A stretch of 64,000 nucleotides of DNA from positions 40,320 through 104,319 of the forward strand of contig CAIJPS010000090.1 of the NCBI GenBank assembly GCA_903822595.1, given 5' to 3'. This document shows positions 8,624 through 18,954 of the stretch, piece after piece (position 1 is the stretch's first letter; the number at the start of each line of letters is the position of its first letter). Source of the stretch: an uncultured Chlorobiaceae bacterium. Lineage in GTDB: Bacteria; Bacteroidota; Chlorobiia; Chlorobiales; Chlorobiaceae. The position numbers and the translations under genes were made by a program. The notes beneath the pieces are model-generated. The model was given only the letters and a program-made list of their open reading frames with translations, was not told where the DNA came from and ran no database searches.

Positions 8624-9589
8624 ATGCTGATTTATATTCTCAAGCGGCTTTTGATTGCCATACCGCTCATTTTCGGGGTGCTGACCCTTACATTCTTCAT
8701 TACCAGGCTTGCTCCCGGTGATCCTGCGGCCTTGTTCATTCAGCCGGGGATCAGTCCAAATGTTGCCGAGCAGATCAGGGCGCAGTATGGGCTTAACGAT
8801 CCTGTTCCGGTCCAGTATGTCAAGTGGCTTGCGAATGTTCTGCAGGGTGATTTTGGACGCAGTTTCAGTCGTGCCCAGCAGCCGGTTTTCGATGTGATCG
8901 CCCAAGCGTTACCAATAACGGTGACGATAGCGGGGTTGACCCTTGTTGCCAATTTTTTCATTGGTATTCTTGTCGGGATTATTTCCGCAGTTCGTCAGAA
9001 CAGTTTTCTCGACCGCTTTCTGACCGTGACGTTTCTCTTTTTTTATTCGATGCCGGAGTTCTGGTTTGCCTTGATGATGATTATCCTTTTTGCCCTGAAG
9101 TTTCCCCTTTTTCCAGCTTCGGGCCTGAATGAGATTGGCGCGGAGGGTTTCGGTCCGCTCGGATTTGTGCTTGACCGGTTCTGGCATCTCTTTTTGCCGC
9201 TTACGGTGCTCAGCATCAATGGAGCTGCGGGTATTGCCCGTTATGTCAGGGGTAGCATGCTTGAAGTGATCCGGCAGGACTATATCCGAACAGCAAGGGC
9301 CAAAGGTTTACCGGAAAAGGTGGTTATTTTCAAGCATGCCCTTCGAAATGCTCTTTTGCCGGTGATTACCCTTATGGGAAGCTCGCTTGCCTTTATTTTC
9401 AGCGGAGCCTTGTTCATTGAGGTGATCTTTGCGTTTCCGGGTATGGGCAGGGTAACGGTAGAGGCAATTTTTGCAAGGGATTATCCGCTGATTATTGCCA
9501 GTACCTTTGTTGCTGCTTCTCTGGTTGTGCTTGGCAATCTTTTTGCCGACGTCCTGTATGCTGTTGCTGATCCTCGTATAAAGCTGTGA
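8624..9589 (+). CDS. ABC transporter permease, DppB/OppB type
   Basis: This is an inner-membrane permease of the peptide ABC importer family, 321 residues with six predicted membrane helices. The N-terminal YILKRLLIAIPLIFGVLTLTF and ITRLAPGDPA are typical of DppB proteins. The cytoplasmic EAA-like loop reads DYIRTARAKGLPEKVVIFKHALRNALLP in full. It pairs with the preceding lipoprotein. The second permease and the ATPases are not in this window, and ruvB follows instead. Confidence 0.9.
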   Translation: MLIYILKRLLIAIPLIFGVLTLTFFITRLAPGDPAALFIQPGISPNVAEQIRAQYGLNDPVPVQYVKWLANVLQGDFGRSFSRAQQPVFDVIAQALPITVTIAGLTLVANFFIGILVGIISAVRQNSFLDRFLTVTFLFFYSMPEFWFALMMIILFALKFPLFPASGLNEIGAEGFGPLGFVLDRFWHLFLPLTVLSINGAAGIARYVRGSMLEVIRQDYIRTARAKGLPEKVVIFKHALRNALLPVITLMGSSLAFIFSGALFIEVIFAFPGMGRVTVEAIFARDYPLIIASTFVAASLVVLGNLFADVLYAVADPRIKL

Positions 9590-9623
9590 GAGACCTGACC
9601 GTTTAACCTGTAATGTTTTCTGT

Positions 9624-10658
9624 TTGAGAATAGAATTACTCAATACGCCTCCTGATGCCGCTGAAACAAGGATCGATGAGCAGATACGTCCGATTCGCAT
9701 GGATGCTTTTGCTGGCCAGCAGCGCTTGACTGATAATTTGAAGGTCTTTATTTCAGCGGCAAGAATGCGAGGCGAAGCGTTGGATCATGTTTTATTGTCA
9801 GGCCCTCCGGGTCTTGGTAAGACGACGCTTGCCTATATTATCGCTTCCGAGATGGGGAGCAGCATCAAGTCAACCTCGGGACCTTTGCTCGACAAGGCGG
9901 GCAATCTTGCAGGCCTTCTGACGGGTCTTCAGAGGGGTGATGTACTTTTTATTGACGAAATTCATCGGATGCCACCAACGGTGGAGGAGTATCTTTACTC
10001 AGCCATGGAAGATTTCCGCATTGATATCATGCTTGACAGCGGGCCATCTGCAAGGGCGGTACAGTTGCGCATTGAGCCCTTCACTCTTGTCGGTGCCACA
10101 ACACGTTCCGGTCTTCTGACCTCCCCCCTCAGGGCAAGGTTCGGCATCAATAGCCGCTTCGATTACTATGCACCGGAACTTCTTGAAGGCATTATTGTCA
10201 GGGCGGCGGCTATTCTGGGTATTGGCATTGATACTGAAGCTGCATCGGAAATAGCCGGACGTTCAAGAGGTACTCCCCGTATTGCCAACCGGCTGCTCCG
10301 GCGTGCCCGTGATTTTGCGCAGGTTGATGGTGCTGTGCTGATAACCCGTGCTATTGCCATCAAGACCCTTGAGTGTCTCGAAATTGATGACGAGGGGCTT
10401 GATGATATGGATAAAAAAATCATGGAGACCATTGTCAACAAGTTTAACGGTGGGCCGGTCGGGATAGCCTCTCTTGCCGTCTCTGTGGGAGAAGAGCAGG
10501 ATACCATTGAAGAGGTTTATGAGCCATACCTTATCCAGGCGGGTTATCTGACAAGAACGACAAGGGGAAGGGTTGCTACCCGCCAGGCACTTGTACGTTT
10601 TTCAACTGGTTCAGAAACTTATGAATGCCCCTTGTTTGATGCGAAGCCGAATAGCTGA
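9624..10658 (+). CDS. ruvB: Holliday junction branch-migration helicase RuvB
   Basis: RuvB is the AAA+ motor that drives branch migration with RuvA at Holliday junctions. The 344-residue protein has the complete set: IRPIRMDAFAGQ at the start, Walker A GPPGLGKTTLA (about 55-65), Walker B LFIDEIHRM, sensor 1 GATTRSGLLTSPLR with the arginine finger, sensor 2 GTPRIANRLLRRARD and a C-terminal winged-helix domain. No ATG fits the frame, and a TTG at 9624 is the likely start, with a poor ribosome-binding site. The 3' end overlaps the TPR lipoprotein gene by about 20 bp. Confidence 0.93.
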   Translation: MRIELLNTPPDAAETRIDEQIRPIRMDAFAGQQRLTDNLKVFISAARMRGEALDHVLLSGPPGLGKTTLAYIIASEMGSSIKSTSGPLLDKAGNLAGLLTGLQRGDVLFIDEIHRMPPTVEEYLYSAMEDFRIDIMLDSGPSARAVQLRIEPFTLVGATTRSGLLTSPLRARFGINSRFDYYAPELLEGIIVRAAAILGIGIDTEAASEIAGRSRGTPRIANRLLRRARDFAQVDGAVLITRAIAIKTLECLEIDDEGLDDMDKKIMETIVNKFNGGPVGIASLAVSVGEEQDTIEEVYEPYLIQAGYLTRTTRGRVATRQALVRFSTGSETYECPLFDAKPNS

Positions 10659-12372
10659 ATTGCCGACATCCCGCAAAACCCGGGTGAGTTTCAGCTCTTT
10701 TCTGTTTATGGGTTCAATTTTCGGCATGCTTTTTTTTTCGGCTTGTACCTCTCCGGTACCAGTGGTGTCTGGCAACACGGGTTCCGATTCCCTTGCTGAA
10801 GCCTCAGAAAGAGAGTTTGTTGCCGCATCGCTGCAAAGTGCAAAAGGGGAGTATCGTGGAGCAGCTCAGCGTTATGGGAAGCTCTTGACCACTCAACCCT
10901 CCAATGCGGCCATCCATTATGCCCTATCGAAAGCCTACGCTGGACTTGGTGTTCTCGACTCCGCTCGTCTCTATGGTGAAAAAAGTGTTTTGCTCAATCC
11001 TCGCAACAAATATTATGCGGGATTTCTTGCTGCGCTTTCTCATCAACTGCATGATTACGAACGGGCAGCTGCTCTTTACCGTCAGCTTTCCGCAATTGAG
11101 CCAGGCAATACAGAACCACTCTCCAGTCTTGCACTGGAATACCTTGCAGCCGATAAGCCAGAAAAAGCACTTGCCGTTTTTCAGGAAATTTTGACACTCG
11201 ACCCGAAGAGTGAGGCTACCCTTGTGCAAATGCTGCTTATGGAAATAAAGCTCACCCATTATCAGGATGCGATAGGTACGTTGACGGAGCTCATTGAGCA
11301 GGGAGATGGAAAAGAGAAGTTGCGTCTTACCCTCGGTGAATTGTATCTGCAAACAAAGCAATATGATCTTGCATCCAAAACATTTCAGGAGCTTCTCAAC
11401 GAGAATCCGAGATCTGTTCCTGCCTGGTTGGCGTTGTTTGAGACTTCCGTACAGTCCGGAAACCATCCAGCGTTTCTTTTTGACCTTAATCGTTTTTTCA
11501 ATACCAATCAGGCGAGCCTTGAGCAAAAGATTGAGCTTGCCAAACTTTTTCTCGGGCGTTCATCCAGAGAGAGCTCTTTTGTTGACCCTGCATCTGTCAT
11601 GATCGATGAAATTAACAAGCGTCATCCCGGCAATGGTCAGGTCTCTGTGCTCCGTGGCATGGTTCAGCTCCAGAAGGGTGATGTCGCTGCTGCTGTGATC
11701 GATTTCAAAAAGGCCCTTCTTCAAGAGCCTGGTACCGTCGAAATCTGGGAAGATTTTATTATGGCATCGCTCATACAGAAAGATTTTCGGCAGGCAGGGG
11801 AGGTGCTTTTCAATGCAAAAAAACGGTTTCATCCCATGACTTTCAGGCTTCATGTACTGGAAGGTGAACTCTTTTTTCAAACAGGCAGTATTAAAAAGGC
11901 AGCATTGCTGCTTGAACATGTGGTTCACTCAAAATATGCACAGAAGGAAAAGAGTCTCTATCTCCAGGCATGCACTACTCTTGCCTTATGTTATGATACT
12001 CTTGGTTTGCGGGATAAAAATATTCGCCTCTATGAGACCATTCTTGATCTTGAGCCTGACAATATCCTCATGATGAATAATCTTGCTTATGTGCTGGCGG
12101 AACAGGGAGAAGAACTTTTGCGAGCAAAAGGGCTTGCCATGCAGGTGGTTGCTGCGGAGCCGGCCAATGCCGGTTATCTTGATACTCTCGGCTGGGTGCT
12201 GTTCAGGCTTGCTGAGTATGAACATGCAAGGGAGATCCTGGTAAAAGCAGTGGAGCTGGATCCCCGCGAAGCTGATATTTTGGATCATCTCAGCAAAGTG
12301 TACGAAAAGCTTGGAAACATGGAGAAGGCGCTTGAAATGAAAAAAACGGCAAGGAAGCTCAAGGCGAAATAG
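10639..12372 (+). CDS. TPR-repeat lipoprotein
   Basis: The 577-residue precursor has a lipoprotein signal, with lipobox FSAC and Cys at residue 36, followed by an array of tetratricopeptide repeats over most of its length. Typical repeat pieces are AIHYALSKAYAGLGVLDSA, AAALYRQLSAIEPGNTEP, AVFQEILTLDPKS, NNLAYVLAEQGEELLRA and DTLGWVLFRLAEYEHA. It is probably anchored to a membrane facing the periplasm and used as a protein-binding scaffold; no partner is evident. ATG 10621 is an alternative start. It overlaps ruvB and ends at a terminator. Confidence 0.85.
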   Translation: MRSRIAELPTSRKTRVSFSSFLFMGSIFGMLFFSACTSPVPVVSGNTGSDSLAEASEREFVAASLQSAKGEYRGAAQRYGKLLTTQPSNAAIHYALSKAYAGLGVLDSARLYGEKSVLLNPRNKYYAGFLAALSHQLHDYERAAALYRQLSAIEPGNTEPLSSLALEYLAADKPEKALAVFQEILTLDPKSEATLVQMLLMEIKLTHYQDAIGTLTELIEQGDGKEKLRLTLGELYLQTKQYDLASKTFQELLNENPRSVPAWLALFETSVQSGNHPAFLFDLNRFFNTNQASLEQKIELAKLFLGRSSRESSFVDPASVMIDEINKRHPGNGQVSVLRGMVQLQKGDVAAAVIDFKKALLQEPGTVEIWEDFIMASLIQKDFRQAGEVLFNAKKRFHPMTFRLHVLEGELFFQTGSIKKAALLLEHVVHSKYAQKEKSLYLQACTTLALCYDTLGLRDKNIRLYETILDLEPDNILMMNNLAYVLAEQGEELLRAKGLAMQVVAAEPANAGYLDTLGWVLFRLAEYEHAREILVKAVELDPREADILDHLSKVYEKLGNMEKALEMKKTARKLKAK

Positions 12373-12421
12373 CTTTTCACTATTCTGGAACCACTTCCAT
12401 TACGGGTTGTTGCGGGAGAAA

Positions 12422-12453
12422 CAAAAAAACGGCGTTTTATCCGCCGTTTTTTT
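12422..12453. terminator. Bidirectional intrinsic terminator between the TPR gene and nifJ
   Basis: A 12-bp stem with A/T-rich ends pairs AAAAAAACGGCG (12423-12434) with CGCCGTTTTTTT (12442-12453). It lies between two convergent genes and has T-runs in both directions. Confidence 0.85.
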
Positions 12454-12469
12454 GTTCAATAATGAGTTG

Positions 12470-15400
12470 TTATTTGATCTCATCGAAGGTGCGAGCTGCA
12501 AGATATTCGTAATGCGCCCACCGAGCATCTACCTCTTTCTGGATTGCTGCGTAGTACTCTTTTGCATGTTCAGGATGGCTCTTCTTGAGCATCCTGAACC
12601 GGTTTTCCATATCAAGGAACTGGGCAACCGGTATTTTCGGCTTTTTCGAATCAAGCATAAGCGGATTCTTTCCTTCCAGCAAGCGGTCAGGATTGTAACG
12701 GTAAAGTATCCAGTGTCCTGAATCTACAGCAGCTTTCTGATTATCCAGTGCGGTAGACATGTTGATACCGTGTGCAATACAGTGTGAATAGGCTATGATG
12801 ATCGAGGGGCCATTGTAGGCCTCTGCTTCAAGGAATGCTTTCAGTGTCTGCTCATCACGGGCTCCAAAGGCAACAGAGGCAACATAGGCATTTCCATAAC
12901 TCATTGAAATCATACCAAGATCTTTTTTCGTCACCGTTCTTCCGGCTGATGCAAATTTCGCAACAGCAGCTTTAGGTGTTGCTTTCGACGCCTGTCCTCC
13001 TGTATTGGAATAGACCTCGGTATCGAGTACCAGAAGGTTGATGTTTTTGTCTCCGGCTGTTATATGGTCAACACCACCGTAGCCAATGTCGTATGCCCAT
13101 CCATCACCACCGACAGCCCAGACACTCTTTTTTACAAGCATATCGGCTACTGCGAGCAAGTTCTTTGCATCAGAAGAATCCATCAGAGTGAGCTTCTCCT
13201 TGAGAATCGAAACCCGTTTTCTCTGTTCAAAAATTTCCGGTTCACTGAGTTCTGCCGCATCAAGTATCTCGTTTGTCAGTGTATCGCCAATTTCCGAAGC
13301 CACCCGCTGTAAAAGTTCGCGTGCATATTCCCGCTGTTTGTTGATTGAAATCCGGAAGCCGAGTGAGAACTCTGCAGTATCTTCAAAGAGCGAGTTTGAC
13401 CATGTCGGGCCAAGACCGTCAGCATTGGTTGTATAAGGTGTTGTTGGAAGGTTTCCTCCATAGATCGATGAACATCCGGTAGCATTGCCAATGACAAGCC
13501 TGTCACCGAAAAGCTGGGTCATGAGCTTGATATAGGGGGTCTCTCCACAACCTGAGCAAGCGCCGGAAAACTCGAAAAGAGGCTCCTGAAGCTGCTGTTC
13601 CTTGATCAGCTTGTTGTTGATCTTATTCCGGTCATATTCCGGAATGTTGAGATAATGGTTCCAGTTGTCAATCTCTGTTTCACGAATGGGCAGTTGCTCA
13701 TGCATGTTCAGCGCCCTTCTTTCAGGGTTGTTTTTGTCTCTTGCCGGACAGACATGAGCGCAAATTTCGCATCCGGTACAGTCTTCGGGGGCGATTTGGA
13801 TGGTATACTTCATTCCGCTCCAACTGGCACCCTTTGCTTCGGCAGATTTAAAGGTGCGTGGCGCGTTTTTCAGGTATTTCGGATCATAGAGCTTTGCCCG
13901 AATGACGGCATGAGGGCATACGAGGGAGCATTTGGCGCACTGGATACAGAGGTCGGGTTCCCACACCGGAATTTCATCGGCAAGGTTGCGCTTTTCAAAT
14001 TTTGAAGTTCCACTCGGGTAGGTGCCATCAGCAGGCAGTTCGCTGACCGCAATGTCGTCACCCTCGCCGGTAATGACTTTTGCCAGGACGTTGCAGACAA
14101 AATCAGGTGCCTCACCGACAATCGGCTGACGCAGTTTCCTTGTGCTGTCGGCAATAGAGCCGATAGTGACCTGATGCAGGTTCGAGAGGGTATCGTCAAC
14201 AGCCTGTATGTTTTGCTTGACGACATCATCACCTTTTTTTCCGTAGGTAGCCCGGATAGAATTCTTGATTTTTTCTATTGCCTCCTCACGGGGCAAGACA
14301 CCGGAGATGGCAAAAAAGCAGGCTTGCATGATGGTGTTGATGCGCTGTCCCATTCCGCTTGCATGGGCGACTTTATAGGCATCAATGGTAAACAGCTTTG
14401 CCTTTTTGCTGATAAGGCGTTCCTGGACAATTTTAGGCAGTTTCTCCCAGAGTTCTTCCGGAGAGTAGTGCGTGTTCAGCAGCAGGGTACCCTCTTGCTT
14501 GAGATTTTTGACAAGGTCAAGCATCTCAAGAAAAATCCAGTGATGGCAGCCGATGAACTGGGCCTCTGTGATCAGATAGGTTGAACGAATCTCATGTGGG
14601 CCGAAGCGCAGATGCGATGTTGTGATTGAACCTGACTTTTTGGAGTCGTAGACAAAGTAGCCCTGGGCAAAATTGTCGGTGTTTTCACCGATAATTTTGA
14701 TGCTGTTTTTATTGGCGCCGACGGTGCCATCCGATCCAAGGCCGTAAAAGAGCGCCCGGAACATCTCATCTGGTTCAATACAGAAGGTTCGGTCGAAGTC
14801 AAGACTGGTGTTGGTAACATCATCGTTGATGCCAACAGTGAAATGGTTTTTCGGTTTTGCTGCAGCCATGTTGTCGAAGACTGCCTTGATCATTGCTGGT
14901 GTGAATTCCTTGGATGAAAGACCATATCTGCCGCCGGTTATGTTGGGGACTCTGGCTATTAATCTATTTTGTACTCCTTCAAGCAAGGCATTGACCGTAT
15001 CAAGATAGAGTGGCTCTCCCGCACTTCCAGGTTCCTTTACCCGGTCAAGTACCGAGACTGATTTAACGGTAGCGGGGAACGCTTTGACGAAGCGCTCGAC
15101 ATCAAACGGACGGAAGAGACGGGCATGAATGACACCGACTTTTTCGCCCTGTTTATTGAGATACTCAGCGGTTTCACGTGCAGCCTCAACACCGGAACCC
15201 ATCAAGACAATCACACGCTCAGCATCCGGTGCGCCATAGTATTCGTAGAGGTTATAGTGACGACCGGTCAGCTTTCCAAATTTTTCCATCACTTTTTCGG
15301 TGATTCCGGGGCACGCATTGTAATAACTGTTGACCGTCTCCCTGCCTTGAAAATAGACATCAGGATTCTGTGAGGTGCCCCTGATAATTGGAGCATCCGG

Positions 15401-16039
15401 GCTCATGCGGCGGTTCCGGTGCGCTATGACGAGATCATCATTGATCATTGCCTTAATGATATCGTCAGCAATGACCTCAATTTTGGAAATCTCATGAGAT
15501 GTCCTGAAGCCGTCAAAGAAATGGAGGAACGGAATTCTTGATTCAAGAGTTGCCGCTGCACTAATGAGTGCCATATCCATCACTTCCTGAACGGAACTTG
15601 AGGCCAGAAGGGCAAAGCCCGTTCCGCGAACTGACATGACATCGCCATGATCTCCAAATATCGAAAGTGCCTGTCCCGCAAGGGCACGGGCTGATACGTG
15701 GATCACGCAGGATGAGAGTTCTCCAGCAATTTTATACATATTCGGGATCATGAGCAACAGACCCTGCGATGCGGTAAAGGTAGTGGTCAGCGCACCAGTT
15801 TGCAACGCTCCGTGAACCGCGGCCGCGGCGCCAGCTTCACTCTGTAACTCATCAACTTTCGGTGTGGTACCCCAAATGTTTTTTTTCCCTTCTGCGGCCC
15901 ATGCTTCCGAATACTCACCCATGGGTGATGCAGGAGTGATAGGGTAGACACAGATAACTTCACTGGTGCGGAAAGAGACATGAGCTAACGCTTCATTTCC
16001 CTCCATTGTCTTATAAATCGGGCTCATACTGTCAGTCAC
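12470..16039 (-). CDS. nifJ: Pyruvate:ferredoxin oxidoreductase (pyruvate synthase)
   Basis: This is a single-chain, 1189-residue PFOR. In green sulfur bacteria it works mainly as pyruvate synthase, carboxylating acetyl-CoA from the reverse TCA cycle with reduced ferredoxin. The N-terminal domain I motif YPITPASPMGEYSEAW is clear. The ferredoxin-like domain has two 4Fe-4S motifs, CIQCAKCSLVCP and CTGCEICAHVCP. The TPP domain shows GACSGCGETPYIK, GNATGCSSIYGG and VGGDGWAYDIGYGGVDH with NTGGQASK. A second ATG lies four codons in. Its upstream spacer is shared with rlmB, which diverges. Confidence 0.95.
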   Translation of the reverse strand: MTDSMSPIYKTMEGNEALAHVSFRTSEVICVYPITPASPMGEYSEAWAAEGKKNIWGTTPKVDELQSEAGAAAAVHGALQTGALTTTFTASQGLLLMIPNMYKIAGELSSCVIHVSARALAGQALSIFGDHGDVMSVRGTGFALLASSSVQEVMDMALISAAATLESRIPFLHFFDGFRTSHEISKIEVIADDIIKAMINDDLVIAHRNRRMSPDAPIIRGTSQNPDVYFQGRETVNSYYNACPGITEKVMEKFGKLTGRHYNLYEYYGAPDAERVIVLMGSGVEAARETAEYLNKQGEKVGVIHARLFRPFDVERFVKAFPATVKSVSVLDRVKEPGSAGEPLYLDTVNALLEGVQNRLIARVPNITGGRYGLSSKEFTPAMIKAVFDNMAAAKPKNHFTVGINDDVTNTSLDFDRTFCIEPDEMFRALFYGLGSDGTVGANKNSIKIIGENTDNFAQGYFVYDSKKSGSITTSHLRFGPHEIRSTYLITEAQFIGCHHWIFLEMLDLVKNLKQEGTLLLNTHYSPEELWEKLPKIVQERLISKKAKLFTIDAYKVAHASGMGQRINTIMQACFFAISGVLPREEAIEKIKNSIRATYGKKGDDVVKQNIQAVDDTLSNLHQVTIGSIADSTRKLRQPIVGEAPDFVCNVLAKVITGEGDDIAVSELPADGTYPSGTSKFEKRNLADEIPVWEPDLCIQCAKCSLVCPHAVIRAKLYDPKYLKNAPRTFKSAEAKGASWSGMKYTIQIAPEDCTGCEICAHVCPARDKNNPERRALNMHEQLPIRETEIDNWNHYLNIPEYDRNKINNKLIKEQQLQEPLFEFSGACSGCGETPYIKLMTQLFGDRLVIGNATGCSSIYGGNLPTTPYTTNADGLGPTWSNSLFEDTAEFSLGFRISINKQREYARELLQRVASEIGDTLTNEILDAAELSEPEIFEQRKRVSILKEKLTLMDSSDAKNLLAVADMLVKKSVWAVGGDGWAYDIGYGGVDHITAGDKNINLLVLDTEVYSNTGGQASKATPKAAVAKFASAGRTVTKKDLGMISMSYGNAYVASVAFGARDEQTLKAFLEAEAYNGPSIIIAYSHCIAHGINMSTALDNQKAAVDSGHWILYRYNPDRLLEGKNPLMLDSKKPKIPVAQFLDMENRFRMLKKSHPEHAKEYYAAIQKEVDARWAHYEYLAARTFDEIK

Positions 16040-16104
16040 TTGATTTGTATTGAGAAAGGTATGTGCAGGTCACCGATAAGGAAAGTGCGAAGGAGCTGCA
16101 AAAG

Positions 16105-16134
16105 GTATAATCGTAAGAAATAGAAACAATGCAA
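16105..16134 (-). promoter_or_regulatory. Candidate nifJ promoter
   Basis: On the minus strand TTGCAT (16134-16129) and TTATAC (16110-16105) are separated by 18 bases, close to a sigma-70-type promoter. It sits about 65 bp upstream of the nifJ start. Confidence 0.4.
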
Positions 16135-16304
16135 AAACCACTTTGAGATGTAATCAAAGATATAAAAAAAAATGAATTTGATAAATTTAATTAGATTCCG
16201 GTTTGGCCAACAGAGAGTCCGGCTGCCAGGAAATGTTTCTTGCGATGCTTGGGTTCTGCTTCTTTTCATTTTAAATTAACCTACAATAGACGGAAAAAGC
16301 TTTT

Positions 16305-17051
16305 ATGGACGCGGAACATTCCGAAAATATTGTCTATGGCAGGAATGCCGTACTTGAGCTTCTCCAGCAAAAGCCAGAGAGCATTGAGAAGATCTACTTT
16401 CAGTTTAATACCTCTCACCCGAAACTCAAGGAAATTGTCATCACCGCACGGCGACTGAAGCTTGTCAGCGGTAAGGCCCGGCTCGAAAAACTCTCCCTGA
16501 TTGCCGGAACAACAAAGCACCAGGGAGTTTGTGCCCTTATCAGCTCGGTCACCTATTACTCGCTGGAGGAGGTACTTGCAACCCCTCGCAATACTTTTCC
16601 GCTCTTTGTGGTTCTGCAGGGACTGGATGATCCGCATAACATTGGAGCCATTATCAGAACCGCTGAAGCCGTGGCGGCTGATGCTGTTGTGCTTGTCGAA
16701 GGCAAGGGGTCGCCTGTCAATGCGGTTGTTAACAAGGCTTCTGCAGGGGCGCTCTCCCATATGAGAATCTGCAAGGTAAAAAGCCTTGTGCGTGCCCTCG
16801 AATTCCTGCACCAATACAATGTCCAGATTCTTGCGGCTGACATGGATGCGGAACTCAACTATACCGATGCCGACATGAAAAAAGCGACGGCCATTGTGCT
16901 TGGTATGGAAGGGAGCGGGATTGCACCCGAAGCGCTGCAATTCTGTGACCATGTTGTCCGTATCCCCATGGCAGGCTGTGTTGAATCCCTGAATGTCAGT
17001 GTGACTGCAGGTGTATTGCTTTACGAGGCCATGAGGCAGCGATTGGCATAA
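16305..17051 (+). CDS. rlmB: 23S rRNA 2'-O-methyltransferase RlmB-like (SpoU family)
   Basis: This SpoU/TrmH-type (SPOUT) methyltransferase probably methylates G2251 of 23S rRNA. The 248-residue protein begins with the substrate-binding domain (IVYGRNAVLELL). The SPOUT core has VLQGLDDPHNIGAIIRTAEA (motif 1), IVLGMEGSGIAPE (motif 2) and VRIPMAGCVESLNVSVTAG (motif 3), the last being the knot that binds SAM. Motif 2 has MEGSGI rather than the more common GEGKGL. The gene is divergent from nifJ and 114 bp before gcvH. Confidence 0.88.
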   Translation: MDAEHSENIVYGRNAVLELLQQKPESIEKIYFQFNTSHPKLKEIVITARRLKLVSGKARLEKLSLIAGTTKHQGVCALISSVTYYSLEEVLATPRNTFPLFVVLQGLDDPHNIGAIIRTAEAVAADAVVLVEGKGSPVNAVVNKASAGALSHMRICKVKSLVRALEFLHQYNVQILAADMDAELNYTDADMKKATAIVLGMEGSGIAPEALQFCDHVVRIPMAGCVESLNVSVTAGVLLYEAMRQRLA

Positions 17052-17165
17052 AACCGCCGTAGCCGGCTGATTTGAAGGGATTATAAAAAATTAGTAACTT
17101 GTTTTCCACAACGACGGACTGCTCTTTTTGCTGCTTACTCAATCAACATACTTTTTCTCTCTGCC

Positions 17166-17549
17166 ATGACTATTCCTGAAAATCTCCGTTATACCAAAGA
17201 CCATGAATGGATCAAACTGCTCGAAGATGGCAGTACCGCACTGGTCGGCATTACTGACTTTGCCCAGCACGAACTTGGCGATATTGTTTTTGTGGAGCTG
17301 AAATCGGCTGGAACGGTGCTGAAGCAGCATGAGGTTTTTGGAACGGTCGAAGCGGTAAAAACGGTCGCTGATCTTTTCGCACCGGTTGCCGGTGAACTTC
17401 TTGAGTCGAACCCCCTGCTTGACAGCGCCGAAATTGTTAACCAGGATCCCTATAACGATGGTTGGCTTGTCAAGATAAAGGTTGAGAGTCCGGAAGCAAT
17501 TCTCGCACTTCTTGACGCTGAGGCCTACCGTCAGCTCACAGGGGAGTAA
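17166..17549 (+). CDS. gcvH: Glycine cleavage system H protein
   Basis: GcvH carries the aminomethyl group on a lipoyl arm between the P, T and L proteins of the glycine cleavage system. The 127-residue length is normal. The start YTKDHEWIKLLEDG and the lipoylation site GTVEAVKTVADLFAP, with the lysine at about residue 64, are diagnostic, and the tail NDGWLVKIKV is typical. It is 3 bp upstream of gcvPA, so the two form an operon. The T and P-beta genes are not in the window. Confidence 0.95.
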   Translation: MTIPENLRYTKDHEWIKLLEDGSTALVGITDFAQHELGDIVFVELKSAGTVLKQHEVFGTVEAVKTVADLFAPVAGELLESNPLLDSAEIVNQDPYNDGWLVKIKVESPEAILALLDAEAYRQLTGE

Positions 17550-17552
17550 CCA

Positions 17553-18890
17553 ATGCCATTTATTGTCAATACCGCCAGCGAAAGGGAGGAGATGCTCCAG
17601 GCAATTGGTGTAAGCTCTTTTGACGCTCTTATTGCCGATATCCCCGAAGAGATTCGTTTGAAGAGAGCCCTCGATCTTTTTGCCGCTTCAGATGAGCCCC
17701 AGGTGCGCAAACTGCTTGAGGGCCTTGCTGCGGCCAACAAGAGCACCGCTGATTATGTCAGTTTTCTCGGTGGAGGGGCCTATGACCACTTCATCCCTGC
17801 AGCCATCAAGACCATCACCTCTCGAAGCGAATTCTATACCGCATATACGCCATATCAGCCAGAGGTCTCCCAGGGCACCCTGCAGGCGATCTACGAATAC
17901 CAAAGTCTTATTTGTCGTCTTTATGAAATGGATGTAGCCAATGCCTCCATGTATGACGGGGCTACAGCCCTGGCGGAAGCGGTCTTGATGGCCATGAACG
18001 TCACCGGCCGCAGCCAGGTTGTTGTGGCAGGCAAGCTGCATCCCTTCAACAACTCCGTTCTGAAAACCTATCTCGAAGCGGCCGGTCACAACGCAGTCAT
18101 ACAGAACACTCTTGAAGAGGGTATTGGCAGCATCCCGGCACTGAAGGAGCTCGTCGGCGACAATGTGGCCGCTGTGATTGTACAGCAGCCCAACTTTTAT
18201 GGCTCTCTGGAAGAGGTCGAGGCGATCGGTGCCATTGCCCATGAAAAGGGGGCGCTCTTTGTTGTTTCTGCTGATCCGCTTTCACTTGGTGTTCTTGCTG
18301 CTCCCGGAAGTTATGGAGCTGATATCGCCGTTGGTGAAGGTCAGCCCCTTGGCTCATCGCAGAGTTTTGGTGGCCCCTACCTTGGTATTTTTACGGTGAA
18401 ACAGCAGCTTGTCCGCAAGATTCCCGGTCGCCTGGTTGGCATGACCAAAGACCGCGATGGTGAGAATGGTTTTATTCTCACTCTTCAGACCCGCGAGCAG
18501 CATATCCGCCGCGAAAAAGCCACATCAAATATATGCAGCAATCAGGCACTCAACGCGCTCCAGGCTGCGGTCTACCTGTCGCTGCTCGGTAAAGAGGGGT
18601 TACAGCAGGTTGCTGCTCAATCAGCACAGGGTGCGCACTATCTGGCTGGAAAAATTGCAGCGATTTCGGGTTTTTCCCTGAAGTACACATCGCCCTTTTT
18701 TCGCGAGTTTGTTGTTGAAACCCCCCTACCTGCGGCAGTCATCATTGAGAGGATGCTTGATCACAAGGTTTTTGCAGGCTATGACCTGGCTGCTCATGGT
18801 GAAACCGGGCTGCTTGTTGCTGTTACAGAGAAACGAACTCGCCAGGAGCTGGATGGTTTTGTTGAAAAGCTTGGTGAGATTGTGGTATAG
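17553..18890 (+). CDS. gcvPA: Glycine dehydrogenase (decarboxylating) subunit 1
   Basis: This is the alpha half of a two-subunit P protein, which decarboxylates glycine with pyridoxal phosphate held by the other subunit. The 445-residue size matches the split form, not the roughly 950-residue fused enzyme. Typical stretches are [51 protein letters not shown] and FGGPYLGIF. The partner gcvPB must be elsewhere. It is translated right after gcvH and is convergent with dapA. Confidence 0.93.
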   Translation: MPFIVNTASEREEMLQAIGVSSFDALIADIPEEIRLKRALDLFAASDEPQVRKLLEGLAAANKSTADYVSFLGGGAYDHFIPAAIKTITSRSEFYTAYTPYQPEVSQGTLQAIYEYQSLICRLYEMDVANASMYDGATALAEAVLMAMNVTGRSQVVVAGKLHPFNNSVLKTYLEAAGHNAVIQNTLEEGIGSIPALKELVGDNVAAVIVQQPNFYGSLEEVEAIGAIAHEKGALFVVSADPLSLGVLAAPGSYGADIAVGEGQPLGSSQSFGGPYLGIFTVKQQLVRKIPGRLVGMTKDRDGENGFILTLQTREQHIRREKATSNICSNQALNALQAAVYLSLLGKEGLQQVAAQSAQGAHYLAGKIAAISGFSLKYTSPFFREFVVETPLPAAVIIERMLDHKVFAGYDLAAHGETGLLVAVTEKRTRQELDGFVEKLGEIVV

Positions 18891-18900
18891 CAGTTCCATG

Positions 18901-18936
18901 CCTTATGAGCTACTGGCGGCGCAGTAGCCCATAAGG
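18901..18936. other. Stem-loop between gcvPA and dapA
   Basis: An imperfect inverted repeat pairs CCTTATGAGCTACTG with CAGTAGCCCATAAGG around a short GC-rich loop. No T-run follows on either strand, so it is a weak terminator or an RNA-stabilising hairpin between convergent genes. Confidence 0.45.
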
Positions 18937-18954
18937 GTGAACGAAGGTGTGGTT

